A DNA stretch of 64,000 nt, taken from assembly GCA_965223035.1 (NCBI GenBank), contig OZ244980.1, forward strand, positions 1,798,001 to 1,862,000, read 5' to 3'. Positions within the stretch are counted from its first letter, which is position 1, and every line of letters begins with the position of its first letter. A program made the position numbers and the translations under genes. The DNA is from CAMDPA01 sp965223035 (GTDB lineage Bacteria; Pseudomonadota; Alphaproteobacteria; Rhizobiales; Hyphomicrobiaceae). The notes beneath the pieces are model-generated. The model saw nothing but the letters and a program-made list of their open reading frames with translations, was not told the origin of the DNA and ran no database searches. Positions 25,158-33,242 of this stretch are shown here, in pieces.

Positions 25158-26150
25158 ATGATGGACGTCCCGCAAGCCGACGATAGGGTCGCAGCGCTGG
25201 CAGCGCTTGAACACGCCTCGCACCTCGACGCGATCTACGAGCCGTTGGGCAAACTCGATTTGACGCCGGGGTGGATCGATCGCGAGGTCCCTATCTTGCG
25301 ATCCGAGCCCAAAGGCAAGTTTCCACCGAAGCTGTGGCGGTACGCCGACTGCAAGGCCGCGTTGGATGCCGCCGGGCGGTTGATCGGCACAGATCTGGCG
25401 GAGCGACGGAACCTGATTTTGCGCAATCCGGTTCCCGGCAACGACATCGCCACCACCCAAACATTGGTCAACGCCTACCAGATGATTTTGCCGGGCGAGA
25501 AAGCGCGCTCGCACCGCCACACCCCGCATGCGCTTCGCGTCATTCTCGATGCCAAAGGCGCCTACTCCACTGTCGACGGTGAGAAAACCCTGATGGAAAC
25601 CGGAGATGTGGTTCTGACACCGGGATGGGCGTGGCACGGACATGGCCATGACGGTGATCAGCCCGCCTATTGGCTGGACGGGCTGGACGTGCCTCTCACG
25701 CAATTGCTGGAACCGATGTTCTTTGAGCTGCATCCGGACGGGTTCGAGGAGGTCGATGTCCTGACAGAGGACTCGCCGATGCGCTTTACCTGGTCGACCA
25801 TTCAATCCCGCACGGAAAAGGCGGCGCCCGACACGGACGGTTATTTCGGCCGACGCGTCCGATTGGAGGCGCCGACCATGCCGACCATCGGCATTTTTGT
25901 TGAGCGGCTGGAGGCAGGTCAAAGGACACGGCGCTATCGTTCGACCGCAAATGTGGTGTTCTGCCCGATGCTGGGAACGGGGCGCTCGCGCGTCGGCGAT
26001 CAGACGTTTCATTGGGAGCGCGGTGACACCTTTGCGGCGCCGACTTGGAACTGGATTGAGCACGAGGTGCAATCCGATACCATCATGTTCTCGATGTCCG
26101 ATGAGTTCGTGATGCGCTTTGCCAACTACTACCGGTTCGAAGGCAGCTAG
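25158..26150 (+). CDS. Gentisate 1,2-dioxygenase-like bicupin
   Basis: 330 residues, start ATG 25158 (a second ATG at 25161) with AAGGAG 8 nt upstream. Two cupin domains are seen: the first with the metal-binding segments RSHRHTPHALRVIL (near residue 120) and PGWAWHGHGHDG (near 158), the second with FCPMLGTGRSRVGDQTFHWERGD and NWIEHEV. This is the layout of gentisate 1,2-dioxygenase and 1-hydroxy-2-naphthoate dioxygenase, Fe(II) enzymes that open the ring between carboxyl and hydroxyl carbons. No fumarylpyruvate hydrolase or isomerase gene is adjacent, so the substrate is not settled by context. Confidence 0.85.
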   Translation: MMDVPQADDRVAALAALEHASHLDAIYEPLGKLDLTPGWIDREVPILRSEPKGKFPPKLWRYADCKAALDAAGRLIGTDLAERRNLILRNPVPGNDIATTQTLVNAYQMILPGEKARSHRHTPHALRVILDAKGAYSTVDGEKTLMETGDVVLTPGWAWHGHGHDGDQPAYWLDGLDVPLTQLLEPMFFELHPDGFEEVDVLTEDSPMRFTWSTIQSRTEKAAPDTDGYFGRRVRLEAPTMPTIGIFVERLEAGQRTRRYRSTANVVFCPMLGTGRSRVGDQTFHWERGDTFAAPTWNWIEHEVQSDTIMFSMSDEFVMRFANYYRFEGS

Positions 26151-26311
26151 AGAGAAGGTAGCCCTCTTCCCGCTCAACTGCCGCACGCGGCACCGACCCA
26201 TTGGCTGCGCTGCAGATGACGGCGCCGCCGGCGTGACGTAAGCTCGGTGTCGAACAACGGTCCCTGACGTGATGGCCGATGGCGCCCGAAGCCGAGGGAA
26301 ATTGCGGTAAG

Positions 26312-26845
26312 ATGCCAATGACGTTTTTGATCGATCGCATGCAGCGGCTGGATTGGGCAAAAGTCCGCTCGATTTACGCAGACGGGCTGGCGTCAGGGCT
26401 TGCTGCTTTCATGACCAGTGCGCCGGATTGGAAGACTTGGGATGCCGCTCACCTCGCCATCGCCAGGTTTGTCGCGCGACAGGACGGCGCGGTTCTCGGT
26501 TGGGCCGCGCTGGCGCGAGCGGCTGACACGTGAGGGGCCGTCGGCGTCGCTGAGGTCAGCGTTTATGTCAGCAGGATGGCTCAGGGAGGCGGCGTCGGCA
26601 CCGCGCTCGTCAAGGCACTGATCTCGGAGTCCGAGGCGCACGGTTATTGGACGCTGCAAGCGCAGATCATCGCGGACAACACCGCGAGTCGTGCCTTGCA
26701 TCGCAAGTGCGGCTTTCGCGAGGTTGGCTATCGCGAACGCTTGGGCCATATCAAGGGCGTCTGGCATGACGTCATCTTGCTGGAACGCCGCAGCCAGATC
26801 GCGGGCGGTCCGAACTTGCCGACCAAGGCCTGCGGTTCGGGATGA
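26312..26845 (+). pseudogene. GNAT N-acetyltransferase (phosphinothricin/MnaT-like) with one in-frame UGA
   Basis: Reading from the ATG at 26312 (or 26318) gives IDRMQRLDWAKVRSIYADGL and FARQD-type N-terminal GNAT sequence up to GWAALARAADT, then TGA at 26531-26533. The same frame continues without any other defect through GVAEVSVYV, the acetyl-CoA loop QGGGVGTALV, NTASRALHRKCGFREVG and on to a stop at 26845, about 177 codons, the normal length for this family. From memory of the family, the UGA position is often Cys (RCVYAGVAEVSVYV-type). Either this is a single nonsense mutation, or UGA is read as selenocysteine: a small stem-loop with an AGGT loop lies 19 nt downstream. The pseudogene call is the conservative one. 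Confidence 0.7.
26548..26561 (+). promoter_or_regulatory. SECIS-like hairpin downstream of in-frame UGA (candidate only)
   Basis: CGCTG (26548-26552) pairs with CAGCG (26557-26561) around an AGGT loop; the loop begins 19 nt after the UGA. Bacterial SECIS elements have a G in the first two loop positions and a UGA-to-loop distance of roughly 16-37 nt, so geometry fits. The stem is short and lies in codons for AEVS, so it may be chance. Confidence 0.25.
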
Positions 26846-26923
26846 GTGAAGCGTTGGATTGCGGTGGCTCGCGCATAACCCGACCCAACAATCGATGTCT
26901 GGCGTCGTCGTGCCGCCTTAGAC

Positions 26924-27040
26924 CATGTCTGCTTGCGGCAGTTGAGCCTTGCCGCCCCGCTCCCCTACCCGGCCAACCCATGACACGATGGTGTGGCGGG
27001 CCGGGTGGGGGAGCGAGATGGTTCCAGGCCACACTACTGT
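26924..27040 (+). repeat. Intergenic repeat family B, copy 4
   Basis: Begins CATGTCTGCTTGCGGCAG, with a weakened 5' palindrome. It then has TTGCCGCCCCGCTCCCC, GGCGGGCCGGGTGGGGGAGC and GAGATGGTTCCAGGC. Confidence 0.65.
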
Positions 27041-27234
27041 GTGGGGGCCGGCGAAGCGTCAATGGGGCAGATGTGATGGATTGGGGAGCATGGGGGGGTG
27101 CCTTCGGCGCTACGCAGGCCGGTCGCCTCCTCGGCCGGCAGAGCGTTGATGGGTTCGATGTAAAGTTCACCGTCGCGCCAGTTGAAAATGTAGTCCTCGG
27201 GCGATGCCAGTGGATCAATAAGCCAGAACAGCAT
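27034..27234 (-). CDS. Small hypothetical protein
   Basis: 66 codons. The ATG at 27234 has GGAG 9 nt upstream. The first 38 residues look protein-like (MLFWLIDPLASPEDYIFNW then RDGELYIEPINALPAEE), while the tail is rich in Pro, Ser and Cys and may run into unrelated DNA, the end overlapping a family B repeat. No family was recognised. Confidence 0.35.
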   Translation of the reverse strand: MLFWLIDPLASPEDYIFNWRDGELYIEPINALPAEEATGLRSAEGTPPCSPIHHICPIDASPAPTQ

Positions 27235-27382
27235 CGGTCTTATCTCCGTCGTTTGGAATGACTTGATTTACTTTGCGCGTGTTCCGAGGCTAACGTTAAC
27301 CCATCGGTTGTAATCGGCTGTTCCGTTCGGTACATGGTTGAGAACGCGGCATATAGGCGGAATGCAACGGCCAACTGTTCAG

Positions 27383-27443
27383 CTAGAGCAACCTGCCTTT
27401 AATCGGAATCGGAACGATCCCGATTAAAGGCGCGATGATCTAG
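27383..27443. repeat. Palindromic repeat family A, solo copy 4
   Basis: Sixty-one bp, CTAGAGCAACC to GATGATCTAG, with the stem GCCTTTAATCGG/CCGATTAAAGGC. It carries one end of each type, as in copy 6. The surrounding 27235-27665 stretch shows no gene. Confidence 0.88.
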
Positions 27444-27665
27444 CATCGCCGAGAATAAAGATGACGTTGAAGTTCCGCCCATGCGCGCCGATGAACGACC
27501 AGGTGCGTCTCGGACTTGGCCGATCATCGTCGGTCGCGCCATGCCGCTGGATCGTCGCTAAACGAGACGACATTGCGATATGGGCAGCAGTACGCCGCAT
27601 TGGGGCGCGCGGCGCACCGACCGCATAGGGTCACGCCGCAGCCTGACGCCGTACCGAGGTCGCCG

Positions 27666-28598
27666 TCACATTCGCGGCTTCGGTTTTGCCCCGGAGCCCG
27701 GCAACGACCACAACGTATTTGCACCGCTATCGCCGCCCATGAACGTGGTTGGGAACACGCCGCCCCACTGCTCGACCTTTTTGTACTCGACGACGATCGG
27801 GTTGTCGGCGAGCGCTTTGCCCATGTTACGGATCGCCTCGGCCTGGGCCTCGCCTTGCACCCTGATCTCATAGGCTTTGCCATCCGCGCGTGCCTTGTCG
27901 GCGTCGCGTTGGGCCATGGCAGTCTGCGTAACCTGCGTGCTCGTGAGACGCTGGCGCTCCAGCACGTACTTTTCGGTCTCGGCTCGCTCGCGCGCCACTT
28001 GCTTATCGCGGATCGCCTGTGTGTACTCGGGCGGAAAGCCGATGTTGACGATTGAAAAACCGGTGATCTGTATGGCTTCCGGCATGCGCTGGTCGAAAGC
28101 CTTTTGCGAGCGGTCGCGATATTCCGAGCGCTTACGCAACAGGTCGTTCACGGTGTAGGAACTGGTCACACCCTTCACGGCATCGTTGAGGCGCGGTTGA
28201 ATGATTCGCTTCTCGAACTGCTCCAATGATCCAAACTGAATGTACAAGTCTTTAACATGGTCGCGTTTCACCAACCAGTTCACCGTCACAGTCACGGGAA
28301 GCTCTAACGGATCTTGCGATGCGGCATCCATGTTCATCGTGAATGCGCGCTCACGCACCTCCATTTCCTCGACCGTATCGGCATAGGGAACCTTAACGTG
28401 CAGCCCAGGGTCCACGACGTTCACGACGTTGCCGAAGCGTTTTACGATTCCGACGTGGCCGGCATCGATCCGGTAGATCCCAAGCCACACGCCAACCAGG
28501 AACAAGATGAGGATAGCGATGAGGACGATGGAGCCAATACCCAGTGACGACACCTTGAGTCTTGGCAGCGGAAATTGCGGGGTAGTTTGAGCATTCAT
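27666..28598 (-). CDS. SPFH/prohibitin-family membrane protein (HflC/stomatin-like)
   Basis: 310 residues from the ATG at 28598, which has GGAGGTCC directly upstream. A single transmembrane helix lies at about residues 22-42, followed by an SPFH domain (RIDAGHVGIVKRFGNVV; VPYADTVEEMEVRER) and an Ala/Glu-rich coiled coil (residues about 180-270). The family forms ring-shaped scaffolds at the inner membrane and often modulates FtsH-type proteases. No hflK partner or NfeD-type gene is adjacent. It is monocistronic. Confidence 0.82.
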   Translation of the reverse strand: MNAQTTPQFPLPRLKVSSLGIGSIVLIAILILFLVGVWLGIYRIDAGHVGIVKRFGNVVNVVDPGLHVKVPYADTVEEMEVRERAFTMNMDAASQDPLELPVTVTVNWLVKRDHVKDLYIQFGSLEQFEKRIIQPRLNDAVKGVTSSYTVNDLLRKRSEYRDRSQKAFDQRMPEAIQITGFSIVNIGFPPEYTQAIRDKQVARERAETEKYVLERQRLTSTQVTQTAMAQRDADKARADGKAYEIRVQGEAQAEAIRNMGKALADNPIVVEYKKVEQWGGVFPTTFMGGDSGANTLWSLPGSGAKPKPRM

Positions 28599-29069
28599 GA
28601 TGGACCTCCTCGGCTCTGCGCCTGCAAGTTCGGGATAGGAAGCTAACAACCGGGCACCAAAAGGTGGGTAAGCCGGAATGGTTAACGTCGCCAGTATGCC
28701 GGCATTGAACCATGCGCCGGGGCATGGTCATCGCGACCGATCATGCCACATTTTCGGGGCTATCTGAGGGGTAATGCTGCCGGGCGCAGGCGCATCGCGA
28801 CCGGCCCAAGCGTCGGCGCCAACAAGGCCAGGGCCGGTGGGTTCGGTGCGCTCCTGTACGGCACGGCAACCTTCTGCCATTCATCGGCCTCCTCACGATT
28901 GCGATGATATGCGGGTTGCTCTCGGCCGAGCCGCTCGTGCGGTGCATCGGTCAGATCGACTGCCTACCGACTGACAGTGCTACAGCCGCCGTTGCGGGCA
29001 GGGCGATCGCCGATCGCCTGCTCACCAAGTCACTTGTAAAAGCGCCGGCGGCGAGGTGGTCCATGCGTG
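28599..29069. other. Non-coding stretch between SPFH and TIR-FGE genes
   Basis: About 470 bp upstream of the SPFH gene and downstream of the TIR-FGE gene, both leftward. No open frame with coding character and no family A or B repeat was seen. Confidence 0.4.
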
Positions 29070-31835
29070 TCATTCCTGGTCGGACTTGAGCACCCGGGCC
29101 ACCCGAAATCCGACATTGTAGTGGCGGCTCCACAAAGGCAGAGCCTCACGATAGGCGGCCCGCAGATCTTTCGGTGCATATCCCCAGGATCCGCCGCGCA
29201 ACAGCCGTCTGCGGCAGTCGCCGGCGCGCCAGGCCGAGCCATCGGTCGGCGCCCCGCGGTAATTCCTGTTCCAGCAGTCCTCCACCCACTCCGAGACGTT
29301 GCCGTGCACCTGGTAAAGACCCCAAGGATTTGGTTCAAACCGATCGACGGGCATCGTGCCGATGGGCATAGTTTGTGTCTGACCGTTTTTGAATGCCATC
29401 GACCAGTCATAGTTGGCCCGGCTGGGCGCGATGTCATCGCCCCACCAAAACGCGGTGTCACGGCCTGCGCGCGCAGCATATTCCCATTCGGCCTCGCTCG
29501 GTAGTCGGTAAGCCTTGCCAGTGCGCACACTCAGCCACTGCGCGTAGGCGCTTGCGTCCGTCCAGTTCACGCACACCACCGGATGGTCGTCCGCTTGTTC
29601 GAAACCAGGATTTCGGAATGTCAGGTGAGGCTTGACCACCCAGCCGTGGTCGTAGATTCGACACCCGCTGATTTGAGCCTCGGTCGCATTGACGAATTCG
29701 TCGAACTGACCACGCGTGATCGGATGTCGCGACAGCGCCAGCGCAGCGACGATCCGGACCCTTCGGGTCGGGCCCTCGTCTGGTTCGTGTCCCGGCTGCG
29801 CGCTGGTCGAGCCCATCGTGAATGATCCGCTGGGGATGGTGACCATCTGCGGGCATGTTGGGCAGTCCCGGAAGCTGTCGCCGGGTTTCAGCCCGGGCTG
29901 ATCGGCGCTCGTTCGCGGTTGCGCGCCGAAGGTGGGTGTTCCGGCGCGGTCTGGAACGGGCGCGCCCTCGGCCGCGTCCGTCGCCTCAGCCGACGCCGAT
30001 CGCGCAGGCTTTTCGCTTGTCGGCAGTGTGTTGCGCACCGATGGTGGCCCGGTCGGTGAGGCATGCGCGATGTGAACCTCGCTTTCCCCCATGGGTTGGA
30101 TTGTCGATTGAGCCTTTGGGTTTGCCGGTGTCGTGGTGCGCCCGTCGCCCGCTGAATTGGGGGCTTGCGCCGTCTTGCGCAGCGCCTGTGTGTCGGTCGG
30201 AGACTCCGCTTGTGGCGCGGCACCGCCGGCGTCGGGTTCCACCGGCTGTTGAACCTCCTCGACCTCGAGTTCAACGGCGCGTTGACGTTCCGCTGCGTGC
30301 GCCTGCTCGGCGGCGACGCGTTGTCGCTCCGTCTCGGCCGCCTCTCGCCGCGCCTGCGCCTCGGCTTTTCGCCGGGCGGCCCGTTCGGCTTTGAGTTTGG
30401 CTTTGAGTTTGGCTTCGTGTTCGGCCTTGCGTCGGCCGGCCTCGGCGCGCAGTTTGGCGATACGCTGAAGCTCGGCGATGCGTTGACGTTCCGCCGCTCG
30501 CGTCGGCTCGGCGGCGATGGGCTTGGTCGCCACGCGCCGCTGTGCGGTCTGGGCCAACAGCTTAGTGATGATTTGCTGCTTAGACTGTGCCGCCTTGACG
30601 GCCGCCAGGCGCTCGCGTTCGGCCTCCGCTTTATGTTGCGCCTCGACGTCGGCCCGCTGCCGCTCGGAGTCGATTTTTCGTTTCGCCGTGCGCAGAAGTT
30701 CACCCAGCTGTTGGCGGTCGCTCTCGGCTTGCTGGATTGCCATCGCATGTTTGCGACGGGCCTCGGCGATCCGCGCCTGGGCGTCCGATTGGGCCCGATT
30801 GCCGTCTGCCTCCGCTTGCAGCCGTGCTTGGCGCTCGCGCGCTAACGCCTGCTCCTGGGTCGCGACCCGTTGCCGTGCCGCCTCCAGTTGTCGCAGCAGT
30901 TGTTCCGCCAGCTGAGCCTCCCGCTTCGCCACCGACACGGCCTCGGCGCGTGCGGCGGTCTCCTGCTCGAGGCGTCGGCCCAGTTCGGTCAATCGTTGCC
31001 GGATCCCGTTCTCGCCGCGTTCGGCGGCGGCTTTTAGCTTGCGCAGGCCGGCTTGAGCCTGGGTCAACGCCGAATTGGCCTTGGCCGCGCTGGCTTGGGC
31101 CTGATCGCGCTCGCGCTCGACGGTGGCCAGCTTCAGCCTCATCACCTGCAGCCTTTGCGTTTCTGTCTCCACCTCAGCCAGACGCTTGTTGAGGCCAGCA
31201 ACTTCCCTCTTCAGCGCGCGGTGCACGTCCGGCTTGGGCAAATCGACAAAGGGAAATGGGAGATTGGCCGTGTTGAAAGCATACGGTCCTGCCGCCAGGC
31301 CCACCGCCAGCAGCGTCAAGCCGCCTAAGCACGCGGCCCACATTGGCAATCGACCGCGGCTGCGGGTCATGGCGATCACTTGCTTCAATCGCGCCGCGAT
31401 GCGATCGGAGTCGTCGTGGGCACGTTCGGGTCTGAACGGCAGCGCGGGCTGGATGGTGAGCGCTTGCAGCTCCGGCGGCAGCTGTGATTGGTCCGGCAGC
31501 TGCGCACCGTCGACGAGGACCGGCAGCACCGGGATGTGGCGGGCGAAGGCTCGGGCCAGCGCGCCGCGGACCACATCGTCAGGGTCCTGCAATCGCCTTT
31601 TACCCTGTTCGTTGGTGGCATCGGCCCAGCCGGGCCCGACCACCGCCAACATCGCCGCGCAGGCGTCAACGTCACGCTGCAACCGGCACCGGCCGTCGTC
31701 GCCATCGTCCTCGGCGTGGTAGTCATCGAGGATAATGGCGCGACGGCCAAAATGGCGCTGCAACTGCCCTTTCAGTGCCTGCGCTTCCCTTAGGCTCGTA
31801 TCGCTGACAAAACTGATGAAGATCTTGCTCGGCAT
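29070..31835 (-). CDS. TIR-transmembrane-coiled coil-FGE fusion protein
   Basis: Large multidomain protein, 921 residues from the ATG at 31835 (GAGG 6 nt upstream); an ATG at 31847 is the alternative. Residues about 3-150 resemble a TIR/TIR-like domain (KIFISFVSDTSLREAQALKG; later MLAVVGPGWAD and IPVLPVLVDG). A transmembrane helix follows near 165-185, then about 350 residues of Arg/Glu/Ala/Gln-rich coiled coil, a disordered Pro/Ser/Thr linker, and a C-terminal formylglycine-generating-enzyme-type sulfatase-modifying domain (about 665-915: TIPSGSFTMGS, RLPSEAEWEYAARAG, GNVSEWVEDCW, LRGGSWGY, GFRVAR). No partner gene is adjacent. A TIR sensor or NADase tethered to a lectin-like periplasmic FGE domain would fit signalling or defence; function is unknown. 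Confidence 0.8.
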   Translation of the reverse strand: MPSKIFISFVSDTSLREAQALKGQLQRHFGRRAIILDDYHAEDDGDDGRCRLQRDVDACAAMLAVVGPGWADATNEQGKRRLQDPDDVVRGALARAFARHIPVLPVLVDGAQLPDQSQLPPELQALTIQPALPFRPERAHDDSDRIAARLKQVIAMTRSRGRLPMWAACLGGLTLLAVGLAAGPYAFNTANLPFPFVDLPKPDVHRALKREVAGLNKRLAEVETETQRLQVMRLKLATVERERDQAQASAAKANSALTQAQAGLRKLKAAAERGENGIRQRLTELGRRLEQETAARAEAVSVAKREAQLAEQLLRQLEAARQRVATQEQALARERQARLQAEADGNRAQSDAQARIAEARRKHAMAIQQAESDRQQLGELLRTAKRKIDSERQRADVEAQHKAEAERERLAAVKAAQSKQQIITKLLAQTAQRRVATKPIAAEPTRAAERQRIAELQRIAKLRAEAGRRKAEHEAKLKAKLKAERAARRKAEAQARREAAETERQRVAAEQAHAAERQRAVELEVEEVQQPVEPDAGGAAPQAESPTDTQALRKTAQAPNSAGDGRTTTPANPKAQSTIQPMGESEVHIAHASPTGPPSVRNTLPTSEKPARSASAEATDAAEGAPVPDRAGTPTFGAQPRTSADQPGLKPGDSFRDCPTCPQMVTIPSGSFTMGSTSAQPGHEPDEGPTRRVRIVAALALSRHPITRGQFDEFVNATEAQISGCRIYDHGWVVKPHLTFRNPGFEQADDHPVVCVNWTDASAYAQWLSVRTGKAYRLPSEAEWEYAARAGRDTAFWWGDDIAPSRANYDWSMAFKNGQTQTMPIGTMPVDRFEPNPWGLYQVHGNVSEWVEDCWNRNYRGAPTDGSAWRAGDCRRRLLRGGSWGYAPKDLRAAYREALPLWSRHYNVGFRVARVLKSDQE

Positions 31836-32337
31836 GCTCGGCCTCATTGCAGAGGTGCAAGATTAGCCTGTCGCTTGCATGCCGTCACGGTGCTCCTGAA
31901 CCCCGACCCGCTCATTGCTGAAACTGCACGCGAAACAAGCTCGGGGCCGAGCCCATCCCGGTGCCGGATTGCAGTTCGCGTTCCGTCGGATGATCGCGAT
32001 CGGACGGGCAGTCGGTTGACGGACAACGCCAATCCGACCCGTGCCTTCCGCCCACGTCATCAACGACCGGTGGTCGTGGCTGAAATGCATCAATCGCGGT
32101 TCAACATGACCTGCGCATGGGATCCCTCAAGCCAAAAAACATCTGGCTACACAGGCTTTTCCAAAGGTGCACAACTGGCGCATACCCGGCTTACACCTGG
32201 CTTTAAACACGTCGATCATTTAAGGTCTGATTCTAGCCAAGCGGGTGGGCTGTGTTGGGATGTGGCGTTGCGGTGGGCCGTCGCCACACGACGGCTAAAT
32301 CAATGTCATTCAATGAATGCTAAATGGGGCTTTTCTC
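31836..32337. other. Non-coding stretch upstream of TIR-FGE gene
   Basis: About 500 bp between divergent genes. No gene or family repeat was recognised. It should contain the promoters of both flanking genes. Confidence 0.35.
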
Positions 32338-32850
32338 ATGCAAAGTTTCTCACGTCATTCATGCGTCCGCCGGTCACACCTACCATCGATCCTGGTGCTG
32401 ATGACAATATGTTCGCTCGCCCCCTTCGTATCCGCACAGATCGCCGCGGCGTCGCCGCTGGGCTCGTTGCTCGGATCTTGGTCCGGCACGGGCCGACTTG
32501 AGCTGCGATCCGGCAAAGTGGAGCGGATCAAGTGTAACGCCTACAACCGTCAGGACAAGGGGGAGTTGAGATTGGCGATGCGTTGCGCGACGCCTGCCTA
32601 CAAGGTCGAATTGAGGAGCAAGTTGCGGACCAGCGGCGGGCGGCTGTCCGGTGTCTGGCAGGAGCGGACGCACAATGCTGAAGGCCGCGCCAAAGGACAA
32701 TTTTCGGATGGGCGGCTTGACCTGGCCATCTTGGGGGGTGGCTTCACGGGATCCATGGAAATTGCCTTCGCCAGTGAGGTTCAAGTCATCAAGATTAAGA
32801 CGCTAGGAATTAACCTCAAATCGCTGCACATCGATTTGCGCAAACGGTAA
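32338..32850 (+). CDS. Exported protein of unknown function
   Basis: 170 residues from the ATG at 32338 (another at 32317). A long signal peptide reaches about residue 34 (LMTICSLAPFVSAQ). The mature part is a compact beta-rich domain with a lipocalin-like pattern of Gly-Trp-Ser-Gly (LLGSWSGTGRLEL), two cysteines (IKCNAYNR, MRCATPAY) that may form a disulfide, and alternating basic strands. I recognise the shape from alphaproteobacterial hypothetical proteins but know no function. It is monocistronic. Confidence 0.6.
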   Translation: MQSFSRHSCVRRSHLPSILVLMTICSLAPFVSAQIAAASPLGSLLGSWSGTGRLELRSGKVERIKCNAYNRQDKGELRLAMRCATPAYKVELRSKLRTSGGRLSGVWQERTHNAEGRAKGQFSDGRLDLAILGGGFTGSMEIAFASEVQVIKIKTLGINLKSLHIDLRKR

Positions 32851-32870
32851 GCCTACTAAGGCGCTGGATT

Positions 32871-32965
32871 ATGTCCGCCGTGGGCGGTTCAGCCTTGCCG
32901 GCCCGCGTGCTATCCGGCCAGCCAAGAGCACGATATGGTGGGTGGCCAGCGGGGAGCGGGATGGT
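32871..32965 (+). repeat. Intergenic repeat family B, copy 5
   Basis: Starts ATGTCCGCCGTGGGCGG, then TTGCCGGCCCGCG, GGTGGCCAGCGGGGAGCGGG and ATGGTGCCCGC. It lies in the gap before crtY; the remainder of 32851-33242 shows nothing else. Confidence 0.6.
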
Positions 32966-33242
32966 GCCCGCAAACATTCAAGCGCGCTAACCCATGGGAT
33001 GGCATCACCACCGGCACTACCATCGCGCGCGTTCTAGCCGTATGGCGCAGCGCGAGACCTGCATGGGTCGACGGCCATTCACCGGTGGGTGCCGAGAAAA
33101 CTCTCACCGATGACGAATCGCTAAGTTCAGTCCTGACCCGTGATCTGATAGCACTGGAGACCGGCGACGGGCGGTTGTTTTAGGCCGCCCGCTGCCGGTC
33201 GAGACCAGCGCCGGCAACCTGTTAGGTCCGAGGCCACTACCC

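Noticed and set aside
24642..26360. A 572-codon minus-strand open frame across the 13-bp array and the cupin gene
   Set aside because: Kept open by the 13-bp repeat and by antisense of a real gene; no recognisable domain and overlaps the gentisate-type dioxygenase completely.
29070..31835. FGE/C-lectin domain as a diversity-generating retroelement target
   Set aside because: No reverse transcriptase, template repeat or accessory gene was found around it.
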